The notes beneath the pieces are model-generated. The model saw nothing but the letters and a program-made list of their open reading frames with translations. It was not told the origin of the DNA and made no database searches. A stretch of 64,000 nt of DNA, taken from positions 62,001 through 126,000 of the forward strand of contig LNDT01000005.1 of the NCBI GenBank assembly GCA_001464715.1, given 5' to 3'. A program made the position numbers and the translations under genes. The DNA is from Bdellovibrionales bacterium Ga0074137 (GTDB lineage: Bacteria; Bdellovibrionota; Bdellovibrionia; Bdellovibrionales; JAMPXM01). Every line of letters begins with the position of its first letter. The first letter of the stretch is position 1. Below, piece by piece: positions 10,257 to 18,912 of this stretch.

Positions 10257-10934
10257 ATGATTCGTCAATTTGAGATCGAACTTCGCGAACTTAAGAACCG
10301 CATCCTCGCTATGGGGGGCTTGGTTGAGCAGGCGATCGAGACGTCGACACTTCTGCTTGGAACCAGAGATCAATCCGGTTTTGCTCAGCTAAAATCTATC
10401 GAGCGAAAAATTAACGACGAAAATATGATGATCGATAGCATCTGCCTTGAAGTCTTGGCTCGGCTTTCGCCTGTTGCAGCCGATCTTCGACTGATCTTGG
10501 CAATTATCAAGATTAATACAGATCTTGAGCGCATGGGCGACCAAGCGATGAACATCGGTTACAACGTTGATCATTACATCGAAGATGGTGGTGTCGATCT
10601 GAAGCTTAATCTTCCAAAAATGGCGGGCTTGGTGAAAGCCATGGTTCGCGACGCACTCGACGCCTTCATGCGAGATGATATTGCGCTCGCTCAGCGTGTT
10701 TTGGAAAGTGATGATGAAGTGGATCAGTTTAAAAATTCGGTCTTCGAGAAAATGGTTGGATTCATGCGCACTTCACCCGACCAAATCGGACCGGCCCTCG
10801 ATATGATTCTTGTTGCGCGAAATCTGGAACGAATGGCCGATCACGCAACCAATATTGCTGAAGACGTTATCTTCGCTTGCACGGGAGAAGATGTCCGTCA
10901 CGGAGTTGGGAAAAGAAATGCAGCCAAGGTTTGA
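10257..10934 (+). CDS. phoU: Phosphate signalling regulator PhoU
   Basis: PhoU links the Pst transporter to the PhoR kinase and represses the Pho response when phosphate is plentiful. The 225-aa all-helical protein shows the two three-helix repeats of the family. Each carries the metal-binding type motif: LERMGDQAMNIG near residues 89-100 and LERMADHATNIAED near 190-203. An AGGAG-type ribosome site lies just before the ATG. The gene is followed after 22 bases by phoB, so transporter and signalling genes are probably one operon. Confidence 0.95.
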   Translation: MIRQFEIELRELKNRILAMGGLVEQAIETSTLLLGTRDQSGFAQLKSIERKINDENMMIDSICLEVLARLSPVAADLRLILAIIKINTDLERMGDQAMNIGYNVDHYIEDGGVDLKLNLPKMAGLVKAMVRDALDAFMRDDIALAQRVLESDDEVDQFKNSVFEKMVGFMRTSPDQIGPALDMILVARNLERMADHATNIAEDVIFACTGEDVRHGVGKRNAAKV

Positions 10935-10956
10935 TAACGGAATCAAGGAGAGATTC

Positions 10957-11772
10957 ATGACATCGCTTATTGGAACTGGTTTGAATTCGGGTCAAAAAGT
11001 TTTGATCGTTGAAGATGAGGCCGATGTTCGAGATCTGGTTGCGGTCCACTTAAAGCGAGCAGGTCACTCGGTGACGGCCGTGAATTCCGTCGAAGAGGCG
11101 CGCGGTGCTTTTGCGGCGATTGATTCCGAAGACGGTTCCTCGGGATTTGATGTCTGCATTTTGGACTGGATGCTTCCGGGTTCGAGCGGTGTTGAATTTG
11201 CGCGCGAACTTCGAAAGAAATACGAGAGGTCAGCACTTGCTGTGCTCATGATCACTGCGAAAAGTGAACCTCAAGACATCGTCGAAGGCCTCGACGCTGG
11301 TGCCGATGATTATTTGACGAAACCTTTTGAGCCGTCTGTCTTAGTGGCGCGAGTTCGTGCTTTGACAAGACGTCTTAAGCCGGCTGATTTTGCCGGCGCA
11401 ACGTCTGAACAGCGCCTCGATGGCGGAACAGATCGCTCTTCGGAAAATTCCACGGCACGAGTTCCTTTCCAGGTCATTCGACTTGGCGGACTTTCGCTTT
11501 TTCCTGAAACGTACGAAGTAAAATGCGAAGACGAGCCGATTTCTCTCACACCCAGCGAATTCAAGCTTTTGATGGCGCTTGCGAAAAGTCAGGGACGTGT
11601 TCTCACGCGCGACTCACTCATTTCTCAGGTCCAAGGTGATGGCGTGAGTGTTGTTGGACGCACGGTCGATACGCATGTTTTTGGACTCCGAAAAAAACTC
11701 GGACCCTGCGCAGATGTCATTGAGACGGTGCGGGGCGTTGGATATCGCGTTAAGCCCGAATTAGAGGCTTAA
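10957..11772 (+). CDS. phoB: PhoB-like response regulator
   Basis: This is an OmpR/PhoB-type DNA-binding response regulator. The receiver domain (residues about 9-130) has the acidic pocket VEDEADV, the phosphoacceptor Asp70 in CILDWMLPG, and the conserved Lys in DDYLTKPFEPS. A linker of about 30 residues follows, then a winged-helix domain with PSEFKLLMAL and VDTHVFGLRKKLG. I chose the ATG at 10957, with AAGGAGA upstream, giving 271 aa. The open frame extends back into phoU but that part is not family-like. Its partner kinase phoR starts 10 bases downstream. Confidence 0.95.
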   Translation: MTSLIGTGLNSGQKVLIVEDEADVRDLVAVHLKRAGHSVTAVNSVEEARGAFAAIDSEDGSSGFDVCILDWMLPGSSGVEFARELRKKYERSALAVLMITAKSEPQDIVEGLDAGADDYLTKPFEPSVLVARVRALTRRLKPADFAGATSEQRLDGGTDRSSENSTARVPFQVIRLGGLSLFPETYEVKCEDEPISLTPSEFKLLMALAKSQGRVLTRDSLISQVQGDGVSVVGRTVDTHVFGLRKKLGPCADVIETVRGVGYRVKPELEA

Positions 11773-11782
11773 TCACTGGATT

Positions 11783-13318
11783 GTGATCGCTCTCGATAAA
11801 GTTTCACGAAGGTGGCGCCGGCTTGGTCTTTCGCTCAAAGCGAATGCCCAGTATTTTCCGTGGAAAACGGCCTCACGCACATTGCTGCTTCAAGCGGTTG
11901 GTTTCACGGTCGGGCTTGTTGTAACGGGCTACACACTTCGCTACCACGCTCTCTCGCTTTTAGAAGCGGCTCCCAAGGCTATTGATGCGTCAGCGGCAGA
12001 TCAACTTGTTCGAACCTTCGATGAGAAGCTTTCGTGGCTTTTTGCCGCAATTTTAATTTCAAGTGTCTTGTGGATCTCTTTTGTCACTTACCTCGGTCTT
12101 CGTCCCATGGCGCGTATCCTACGTTCGATGAAGCGACGAGGACCGCGCCGATCGTTCGAAGAGAACGACGACGCTTTTATCGATGAGCCCGGAGAGTGGC
12201 AGGATCTTGAAAAGACGGTCGAAAGTCTTTCAAGGGGAATTCGCCAACGTGAAGCCCTATTGGTTCGCGAGCGAGAAGAACTTGTGACGATTCTTGGATC
12301 TGTGAACGAAGCCATTGTCGCTATGGGAAAAGAGACTGAACCGCTTTATTTTAATTCACGTTTTGCAGTTCTTTTTGGTGCTGGCGCGACCGGCGGCAGT
12401 GCACTTCCGCTGAAAGAGCGCTTCCGTCTTCCGGAACTCTTGACGGCGTTTGATCGTGTGCTCAGCGAAAAAACAACGCGCACCTTTCGAGTGAGACTAA
12501 GAACAGAACTTCACTCGTCCGAGCGAGAATTTTCCGTAGCTGTCTCGCCCCTTCTATCGCGAGACGACCGCGCAGAAGTCTACGGGGCCGTCGCGATTTT
12601 TCACGATATCTCTGAATTGAAGGCGTCCGAGCAAATCCGAATCGATTTTGTCGCCAATGCCTCTCATGAATTAAAGACCCCGCTGACCTCTATAAAAGGC
12701 TACGTCGATACCGTGCGAGACGACCTTAAAAACTCTCGCACCGAAGATGCGGTCGGTTTTTTAGATGTCGTCAGTCGAAACGTGGACCGCTTAATTTTCC
12801 TTGTGAATGATCTTTTGGATCTGTCGGTTTTGGAATCAGGCGCTGAAGTTAGAAAGTCTTTGGTTTCAACGGCAGAGATTTCGGAGCAAGCCCTCAGGCT
12901 TTTAGAGGGGCGACGCTCAAAACGTCACACTGTGCGGCTGGAAATTAAGACCGACCGAGTTCTTGGTGACGCGACCCGGATCGAACAAGTGCTTGTGAAT
13001 CTGATCGACAATGCGACCAAGTACTCGCCAGATGGTACAGAAATACGAATTTGCTGGGAGCCTGGTACGGGCGCAAACCAAGGTTATACGGTCTTAGTTG
13101 TTCGGGACACGGGGCCTGGAATTTCTGAAGAGCATTTACCCAGACTTTTTGAGCGCTTCTACCGTGTCGATGCGGGGCGTGCGCGCGAAGTCGGTGGAAC
13201 TGGGCTTGGCCTCGCCATTGTAAAACACATCGTTCTTGCGCACGGTGGGTCGATTGCCGTGAGATCGCGGCCCGGCGAGGGTGCCGAATTCATTTGCCGA
13301 TTTCCCTCAAGAGCCTAG
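11783..13318 (+). CDS. phoR: PhoR-like sensor histidine kinase
   Basis: This 511-aa membrane kinase is the likely partner of the adjacent PhoB. Two hydrophobic spans (about residues 30-55 and 85-110) enclose a short periplasmic loop. A PAS-like region lies at about 165-285. The dimerisation domain has NASHELKTPLTSIKGY with the phosphorylated His295. The ATPase domain shows NLIDNATKY, DTGPGI and GTGLGLAIVKHIV. Translation starts at a GTG at 11783. PhoR usually senses through PstSCAB-PhoU rather than directly, which fits the gene order here. Confidence 0.93.
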   Translation: MIALDKVSRRWRRLGLSLKANAQYFPWKTASRTLLLQAVGFTVGLVVTGYTLRYHALSLLEAAPKAIDASAADQLVRTFDEKLSWLFAAILISSVLWISFVTYLGLRPMARILRSMKRRGPRRSFEENDDAFIDEPGEWQDLEKTVESLSRGIRQREALLVREREELVTILGSVNEAIVAMGKETEPLYFNSRFAVLFGAGATGGSALPLKERFRLPELLTAFDRVLSEKTTRTFRVRLRTELHSSEREFSVAVSPLLSRDDRAEVYGAVAIFHDISELKASEQIRIDFVANASHELKTPLTSIKGYVDTVRDDLKNSRTEDAVGFLDVVSRNVDRLIFLVNDLLDLSVLESGAEVRKSLVSTAEISEQALRLLEGRRSKRHTVRLEIKTDRVLGDATRIEQVLVNLIDNATKYSPDGTEIRICWEPGTGANQGYTVLVVRDTGPGISEEHLPRLFERFYRVDAGRAREVGGTGLGLAIVKHIVLAHGGSIAVRSRPGEGAEFICRFPSRA

Positions 13319-13334
13319 CTTCTCATTTAAAAGA

Positions 13335-14081
13335 CTATTCGGGTCGCAACGAAGACTCGATGGCAAGGTGGTCGCTCAGCGCCGACCACGGTGGGCCTTC
13401 GTGGCAGAGAGCCGTGAGCGGTGCGAATCCCCGAGTGTACATTCGGTCCAAAGTTAGAAGTGGAAACGGCGAAGGAAAAGTTTTTGCGTGCGCGCCGTGA
13501 ACTGTTTGAAAAGCTTCTTTAAGTTCAAGAGTCGATTCAAAGTGGCTCGTCGCGAGGCCGCGCCAATCGTTGAAGTCTCCGGCAAGGATGAGGCGTTCAT
13601 TGGCAGGAATACTTTCCTGAATTCGCTGTACAATCCGCTCGTTCTGAATTTTACGTCCATTGCTGGTGAGATCTAAGTGAACGCAAAGAAGATGAAGTGG
13701 TGCATCCTTCCAAGTGGTCACGGCATGTAGAATTCCGCGTCGTTCGAATCGATTGTTTGAAATATCGATGTTCTCAAAACTTGAAATGGGAAATTTCGAA
13801 AGAATGGCGTTTCCGTGATGCCCCGCCGAGTAGACGGCATTTCTTCCATAGGCATAGTGAGGCCAGATTTCGTCGGCTAAAAATTCGAGCTGAGGACCTG
13901 GCCATTCTTTGATTTTTTCCTGGTGGTTTTTGTGGTCGCCAAGGACTTCTTGTAAAAACACAATGTCGGCATGAACCTGCCGAATGCCATCGCGGATTCC
14001 TCCAAGAACAAATCGTTGAGAAAGAGCGAAGCCCTTATGAATATTGTAACTTAGAACGCGAAGCACGGAATCACTGGACAT
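13335..14081 (-). CDS. Endonuclease/exonuclease/phosphatase (EEP) family protein
   Basis: This 248-aa cytoplasmic protein has the DNase I-like fold. Visible landmarks are LRVLSYNIHKGF at the N terminus, FLQEVLG with the metal-binding Glu, LAGDFNDWRG in the middle and LSDHLAIE at the C terminus. Members cleave phosphodiesters in nucleic acids or lipids. The gene ends four bases from the phospholipase-D synthase gene on the same strand. In E. coli the analogous pair is ybhP next to clsB, which suggests a role with phospholipid synthesis. The exact substrate is not known. Confidence 0.88.
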   Translation of the reverse strand: MSSDSVLRVLSYNIHKGFALSQRFVLGGIRDGIRQVHADIVFLQEVLGDHKNHQEKIKEWPGPQLEFLADEIWPHYAYGRNAVYSAGHHGNAILSKFPISSFENIDISNNRFERRGILHAVTTWKDAPLHLLCVHLDLTSNGRKIQNERIVQRIQESIPANERLILAGDFNDWRGLATSHFESTLELKEAFQTVHGAHAKTFPSPFPLLTLDRMYTRGFAPLTALCHEGPPWSALSDHLAIESSLRPE

Positions 14082-14084
14082 GTG

Positions 14085-15242
14085 TCAGACCCAATATCGG
14101 AAAAGATAATTCAAAAGGCGCCCCAAGCGCGATCCAACAATCGTACCACGGTTAACGACCTCTGCCGATGTTTCAAGGTCCTTAATGTATTGATCTGAAA
14201 GTTTTGCGATGGAGTCGGGATGATCAAGTCTGACATCGACTTCAAGGTCGTGCAGAAAACTGCGGCGGTTCATATTTGTTGAACCGATCATCGCTTCTCT
14301 GTCGATGATCAGACATTTTGCGTGAAGAAATCTTGGTCCATATTCAAACACCCTCACTCCGGCCTTAAGCAGCGCACGGTAGTAAGCTCTGGCGATAAAC
14401 GACATAAACCAAACGTCTGATCTTGATGGCACAATCACTCTAACATCGACGCCACGTTTCGCGGCCCTTCGCAAAGCGCGTGCGATATTGGATGGCGGAG
14501 CTAAGTAAGCATTGGAGATCCAAATTCTTTCCTGAGCTTGTTCTAAAGCTTGTACGAATCGAAGCCGCGACTGTTTTCTTAAACGCCGTGTGTAGTTGAG
14601 GCTCACGGGGCGAGACGTGGGAACGTCGCGCCGTTTTAAAGAAAAACGTATTTTTAGTTTCCGCGGCGCTGTCACTGATTGGGCTCGTTGCCACGCGTGC
14701 TCAAACGCAGTTTTAAGTTCCAAGACTCCAGGACCCTCAAGGCGCGCGCAGGTGTCACGCCAAAAGCTTGGCCCCGAAAATTTCTCGGAGTGGCAATTAG
14801 TGACATTCACAGAGCCTACGAAGCCGACTTTGCCATCGACCACAGAAACTTTTCGATGATTGCGACGATTGAGTCGTCTTAGAACGAGAGAGCGTTTTGG
14901 CTTTCTTTCTGGCCGAATCACATTGAAATCGATCATCAGTCGACGCCATAGCTGTGCGGTGAGGAGTGGATGATAAACGCGAACGTCGATGCCTTCTTTT
15001 TGAAGTTCAACACCTCGGGTTTGCCACCAACCACTGGCACCAATACCGTCGACAAGAAGCCTCACTCGAACGCCCCGTTGGGCGGCGAGACTGAGTTCAC
15101 GTGTGACGGCTTTGCCAATGTCGTCGTCATCGAAAATGTAAGTTTCAAAATCTATTTCGCTACGGGCCTTTGACCACTCTGAAAACAGAGCGGCAAAGTA
15201 CTCATCGCCATCGAAAAGGACTTGCTCAGACTTCCACAGCAT
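14085..15242 (-). CDS. Cardiolipin synthase-like phospholipase D protein
   Basis: The protein has two HKD catalytic motifs, the signature of the phospholipase D superfamily: NHRKVSVVDGKVGFVGS near residues 128-144 and HAKCLIIDREAMIGSTN near 304-320. At 385 aa without N-terminal membrane spans it resembles ClsB-type synthases, which join phosphatidyl groups into cardiolipin, rather than ClsA. It starts at ATG 15242, six bases from the upstream lipoprotein gene, and is followed by an EEP-family gene as in the E. coli clsB-ybhP pair. Assignment to ClsB specifically is inference. Confidence 0.88.
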   Translation of the reverse strand: MLWKSEQVLFDGDEYFAALFSEWSKARSEIDFETYIFDDDDIGKAVTRELSLAAQRGVRVRLLVDGIGASGWWQTRGVELQKEGIDVRVYHPLLTAQLWRRLMIDFNVIRPERKPKRSLVLRRLNRRNHRKVSVVDGKVGFVGSVNVTNCHSEKFSGPSFWRDTCARLEGPGVLELKTAFEHAWQRAQSVTAPRKLKIRFSLKRRDVPTSRPVSLNYTRRLRKQSRLRFVQALEQAQERIWISNAYLAPPSNIARALRRAAKRGVDVRVIVPSRSDVWFMSFIARAYYRALLKAGVRVFEYGPRFLHAKCLIIDREAMIGSTNMNRRSFLHDLEVDVRLDHPDSIAKLSDQYIKDLETSAEVVNRGTIVGSRLGRLLNYLFRYWV

Positions 15243-15247
15243 TAATT

Positions 15248-16471
15248 TTAAGGCGTCTTATCGCCAAACGCTTTGAATTTAAGTTTTGCAAGCCGCGTTG
15301 ACTCTTCCGGCGGTAAGCTTAGGCCTGAAGATCCCGTGTAGCCCATAAGAACGCTATCGTTTAAAAGCTTAAAGCAGTTTTGAGCAAGACTTGTCGCAGG
15401 GGCGGCATCGATACAAAGCTCATAGTAGCGCTCGTGTAGAGTCCAAAAATTCAACTCGCGGAGTTCTTCAGCAGCTCGTCCCGCCAGAAAAAGAGCTTTG
15501 GCGCGTGAGGCCCCGTCGCGCTTTTCCCCAGCTGGATGCTCACTGAGCCACTTATGAAGATCGGCTGAGGCACGAAGAAACAAAATATCGCCGCTTCGAG
15601 CCGCTTTACTTTCACGAGCTCGGTCCGCTTCAGCGATGAGGCTTTCCGCACGATCAAGTCGCGCATTTTCGCCTTTGAATTTATTTTTCTTTTCACGACT
15701 CCAGCGATCAATCGAAGACGACCACGACTGCGCGGCTTCACGCATCGAAGGCGATGACTGAGAGTTTGAAATGATAGCTCGCGTGATGGATTTTGCTTCT
15801 TTTGGACTCTCTTTAAATCGGACGGAGATCGCAAGGCTTGAGGCTGCGGCTCGCTCCCAGCCGAACATATCTTTTTTCGCATAGTTTGAATCTTTAACGC
15901 CCGAGAGGTAGGCGCCGAGGGCGGCGTCAAACTGTCTTGTCGCTGCATAGTAATCGCCCTGGGCCAGAGGGGACATTTTCGATGGGTCAAAGCCAAGATC
16001 TAGTTTTGGAAAACTCGGTCCACCTGCAGTTTGAGTGTGACACTGAATGCAGTATCCGATCGATTCTCGAACCGTAAGACGTGCGTAATCGCGCTGTCCA
16101 TTTTTAAGCGCCGAGACGGCTCTTGAAAGGTCCTCATCTAGCATTTGCGCAATCGAGTCGTAAGCGGGATCAGCGGCAGGTTTGTCGAGTTTGCGGACTT
16201 GGTGACTGAGGTTTTTAAGTCGGAGTGTTGCTGTATCAATCGCAGCGGCATTCTTCGGATCATCAAACTGACCTTTATCGGATACAAGCGGAAGAAGTGC
16301 ATTCAGGGCGCCGGAAAGCTCTTGCATTTTGCCGCTCCAATTCGGAGTGGCTGAAGCGGAGCTTTCTTTTTTTGTCGACGTGCAGCCTAGAAGTGAAAAC
16401 GTGAGCGAAGAAAAAAGTAAAGTCGGCAAGAGAGTTGAGAAGAGGAGGGGCGTGATGGATGAGCGATTCAC
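15248..16471 (-). CDS. Lipoprotein with a single cytochrome c-type CXXCH motif
   Basis: I do not recognise the whole protein. It starts at a GTG (16471) with AAGGA upstream. A signal peptide ends in the lipobox LLGC, so it is probably an envelope lipoprotein. Near residue 145 it has CIQCH, a covalent haem-binding motif, within ESIGYCIQCHTQTAGGPSFP. The preceding helical segment with a conserved-looking Met could supply a ligand. The remaining 250 residues are helical and TPR-like. Its 407 aa sits between an MBL-fold hydrolase and the phospholipase D gene. Haem binding is inferred from the motif only. Confidence 0.75.
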   Translation of the reverse strand: MNRSSITPLLFSTLLPTLLFSSLTFSLLGCTSTKKESSASATPNWSGKMQELSGALNALLPLVSDKGQFDDPKNAAAIDTATLRLKNLSHQVRKLDKPAADPAYDSIAQMLDEDLSRAVSALKNGQRDYARLTVRESIGYCIQCHTQTAGGPSFPKLDLGFDPSKMSPLAQGDYYAATRQFDAALGAYLSGVKDSNYAKKDMFGWERAAASSLAISVRFKESPKEAKSITRAIISNSQSSPSMREAAQSWSSSIDRWSREKKNKFKGENARLDRAESLIAEADRARESKAARSGDILFLRASADLHKWLSEHPAGEKRDGASRAKALFLAGRAAEELRELNFWTLHERYYELCIDAAPATSLAQNCFKLLNDSVLMGYTGSSGLSLPPEESTRLAKLKFKAFGDKTP

Positions 16472-16496
16472 AGAAGGGGGTTCCTTTCCAAAATAT

Positions 16497-17339
16497 TTAG
16501 ACCGGGCGCGGAAAGAGAACCAACTTTGGTTTTAAGTGTTCTGGCACTCTGTCCTCGATAATGTCTCGAATGGCCTTTGTAGTGTGCCGAGCTGAAGCGT
16601 GAATGAGTACTATTTTTTCTGCCTCGATCTTATCGAGCCTAGGTAAAAGCTCATCAAAGTGAATATGCCCCCACTCACGTGCGTTTTCGACAGACTTCTT
16701 GCTGTCCCAGTAAGTGACTTCCATGAAAAGTAGCTTTGACTTGCGGGCCTGGTCACTTTCAAGAAACTCAATTCGTGTGTCGCCAGTATACGAAATGAGG
16801 TTTTCCTCAAGCGTCTCTTCAAGTATTTCGCCCGCTTTCCGCAAAGCCCCCAGCTCATGTGGTGTGCGGCCGGAGAATTCGGGCCTTAAGCGCCGTTTGG
16901 TCTTAAAGATCGTATAACCTTGCGAGGGCACGCGGTGGAAAGTGGGGAAGCTACGGGCAAAGAAATCTCCCTTGAGAGGGATATTTTCGCCTTGGGCGAC
17001 GGCCTTAAATTCAAACGCATACTCGAATTGATCGATCTCGTGCCAAATCGACATGATTCGCTTGAGTGGGTCGATCGCTTCTTTGGGCATGATAACTAAA
17101 GGCTTTGGGCGACTTTGCATCGACTTTTGAGAAATCAAATAGGGAAGGCCCGAGGCGTGATCCATGTGAGCGTGGGTCAGCAAAATCGTATTGAATGGCG
17201 TTTGATAGGGAAGCCCTTGGGCCACGTCGAACAGAACATCTGCCTCTGGAAATCCGATCGATGTCGAGATCCCCGCCAGCGAGTAACCGGTGAGGCGAAG
17301 GTCGCGATAAGTGAACGGATAACCTGTCGCTAAACTCAA
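16497..17339 (-). CDS. MBL-fold hydrolase related to ribonuclease Z
   Basis: This is a cytoplasmic metallo-beta-lactamase fold enzyme. The zinc motif LLTHAHMDHASGLPYL (HxHxDH) lies near residues 74-89, an Asp in SYTGDTRIEF comes later, and WGHIHFDEL and VLIHASARH supply further histidines. This arrangement resembles RNase Z and related phosphodiesterases more than beta-lactamases. I chose the TTG at 17339, which overlaps the stop of the preceding gene (TTGA) and gives 280 aa. The frame is open to 17408, but no ATG lies in the extra stretch apart from the first codon there. Confidence 0.82.
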   Translation of the reverse strand: MSLATGYPFTYRDLRLTGYSLAGISTSIGFPEADVLFDVAQGLPYQTPFNTILLTHAHMDHASGLPYLISQKSMQSRPKPLVIMPKEAIDPLKRIMSIWHEIDQFEYAFEFKAVAQGENIPLKGDFFARSFPTFHRVPSQGYTIFKTKRRLRPEFSGRTPHELGALRKAGEILEETLEENLISYTGDTRIEFLESDQARKSKLLFMEVTYWDSKKSVENAREWGHIHFDELLPRLDKIEAEKIVLIHASARHTTKAIRDIIEDRVPEHLKPKLVLFPRPV

Positions 17340-18805
17340 AGTGTGTTCCCAGTTGCCAGAGCGTCGGTCAGAACATCGTGTCCCAACCACTGAACGGGTT
17401 TTTCGCAAAGGAAACTATCGTGAAACATAACGTATCCCGTTGCTCGAAACACCTCTTCTGACAAAACGCTTGTGATCGGATTTTTTTCATCTCGGTGCTG
17501 CGAAAAAAGGTGTTCGCTGGCTCCGAGCATCGTTTCCATTTGTTCTTTAGAGTTGTTCTGGGGCCATTCGTTAAAAAGAGAGTGATTTTTGATTAGATCG
17601 CTCTCGATGTAGTTTTCAGTGAAGCTCATGATATCTGCCACTGAACACTCTGGTTTTAATCTTTCTTTGCAGGCAGAAAGAATCGACTTCAGTCTCGATT
17701 TCCCGCTTTCAGGCAATGTGGTTTGAAGCTTTCGCTCAAGAGCTCCCAGAAGTGGATAAAGCGAAACTTCAACACCTAGAAAAATAGAAGAGGAATTGGT
17801 GAGAATCTCGGGACAGTTATAGACGGTCACTTTAATTTTTTTCGCGTGCGCCGAAGTGGCGACATCTTCAAGTTTCATTTTAGCCCAACCCTGGAAATAG
17901 GGCGTGTAGGTCTGCCACTTGAATTCGCCACCGACCAGAACTTCTGTTCCATGGTACCCGTAGGCGATATATCGAGCCGATCCACCGTCGGCCTCGATCT
18001 GCTTTGTAAGGCTCTCGGATTCTTCAATCAGGACCCGGAAAGTTTCCGAAGTGACATCTTCAAAGTTCATCAGCGCGAATCGACCTAAATCTGACTCGAA
18101 AAGAGTTTTCGAAGCCACGTGCCGATCGCCCGTGCCTTTGAAGACACGGTTCATCACAGGCATGATGATTTTTGTGCGCGGCACTCCGCCAGCCATCGTG
18201 TGGCAGAAAATGACGTTGGCTCCTTTGGGAATGTGCTGCTTAAGTTCTTTAATGTACGACTTCACTGAATTTCGAAATCGTGATTGGCCTTTTTGGCGCG
18301 ACGCTTCGATACTTTTAAAGTCGGCTTTTGCGTCGGACCACTCGCTCAGCTTTACGCCCTCAAAAAAAGAATTTGGTGTTGGACCTCCGTCAAAAGCCGG
18401 TTCGAGATCAAACCCAGCTTCGAGGGGAATATTGATGAAGGGAGTTTTCTGTAGCTTGATCTCGTCGGCATTCAAGGCACGCAGCTGGCCTGCGTGGTCT
18501 CCTGAAGTATCTCTTCGGCCAACGGTTGAACGAATCACGGTGAGCCCTGCGCGTTCAGCCTCGTCGACAATACCATTGGCGTAACCACGCGCGAAAAGTT
18601 CGCCGAAGACGACCAGCACATCGCCTTTTTTATATTTCGACTTTGGTGGCAGTTCTTTCATTGGCGAAAGCTTTGAACCCACTTTGATCTCCCTCTTCGG
18701 TATCCGTTGATTTCCTCTGTGAAGCTCTAGCATGTGCGCCGCAGCAAGCAAGTGACGAAATTTGGCGGTGTGGGCCCGATCTGAGTTCGTAAAACAGATC
18801 CTCAT
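17336..18805 (-). CDS. Conserved-looking 489-aa protein of unknown function
   Basis: I cannot assign this protein. It has no signal peptide and no obvious membrane span, so it is probably cytoplasmic. The N-terminal half has alternating strand-helix segments such as KGDVLVVFGELFARG and ANVIFCHTMAGGVPRTK, and the middle has RYIAYGYHGTEVLVGGEFKW. These suggest a Rossmann-like or other alpha/beta fold. A link to the FabMG group of enoyl-ACP reductases comes to mind from memory, but no motif proves it. I chose ATG 18805; a TTG three codons earlier is also possible. It overlaps the MBL-fold gene by four bases, so the two are likely co-translated. Confidence 0.7.
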   Translation of the reverse strand: MRICFTNSDRAHTAKFRHLLAAAHMLELHRGNQRIPKREIKVGSKLSPMKELPPKSKYKKGDVLVVFGELFARGYANGIVDEAERAGLTVIRSTVGRRDTSGDHAGQLRALNADEIKLQKTPFINIPLEAGFDLEPAFDGGPTPNSFFEGVKLSEWSDAKADFKSIEASRQKGQSRFRNSVKSYIKELKQHIPKGANVIFCHTMAGGVPRTKIIMPVMNRVFKGTGDRHVASKTLFESDLGRFALMNFEDVTSETFRVLIEESESLTKQIEADGGSARYIAYGYHGTEVLVGGEFKWQTYTPYFQGWAKMKLEDVATSAHAKKIKVTVYNCPEILTNSSSIFLGVEVSLYPLLGALERKLQTTLPESGKSRLKSILSACKERLKPECSVADIMSFTENYIESDLIKNHSLFNEWPQNNSKEQMETMLGASEHLFSQHRDEKNPITSVLSEEVFRATGYVMFHDSFLCEKPVQWLGHDVLTDALATGNTL

Positions 18806-18912
18806 CACGCCCAATTAGCCTCGACTCAACAATGGCGTGTACCGGGTTTTGCAGCACAAGGTGATGCCGTACGCTTTTTGGATGTCGTCCAAAGCGCCAC
18901 CTGGAGGTTTTT

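Noticed and set aside
10810-10956. N-terminal extension of PhoB
   Set aside because: The extra 49 codons lie inside phoU. The ATG at 10957 has a good ribosome site and gives a normal PhoB length.
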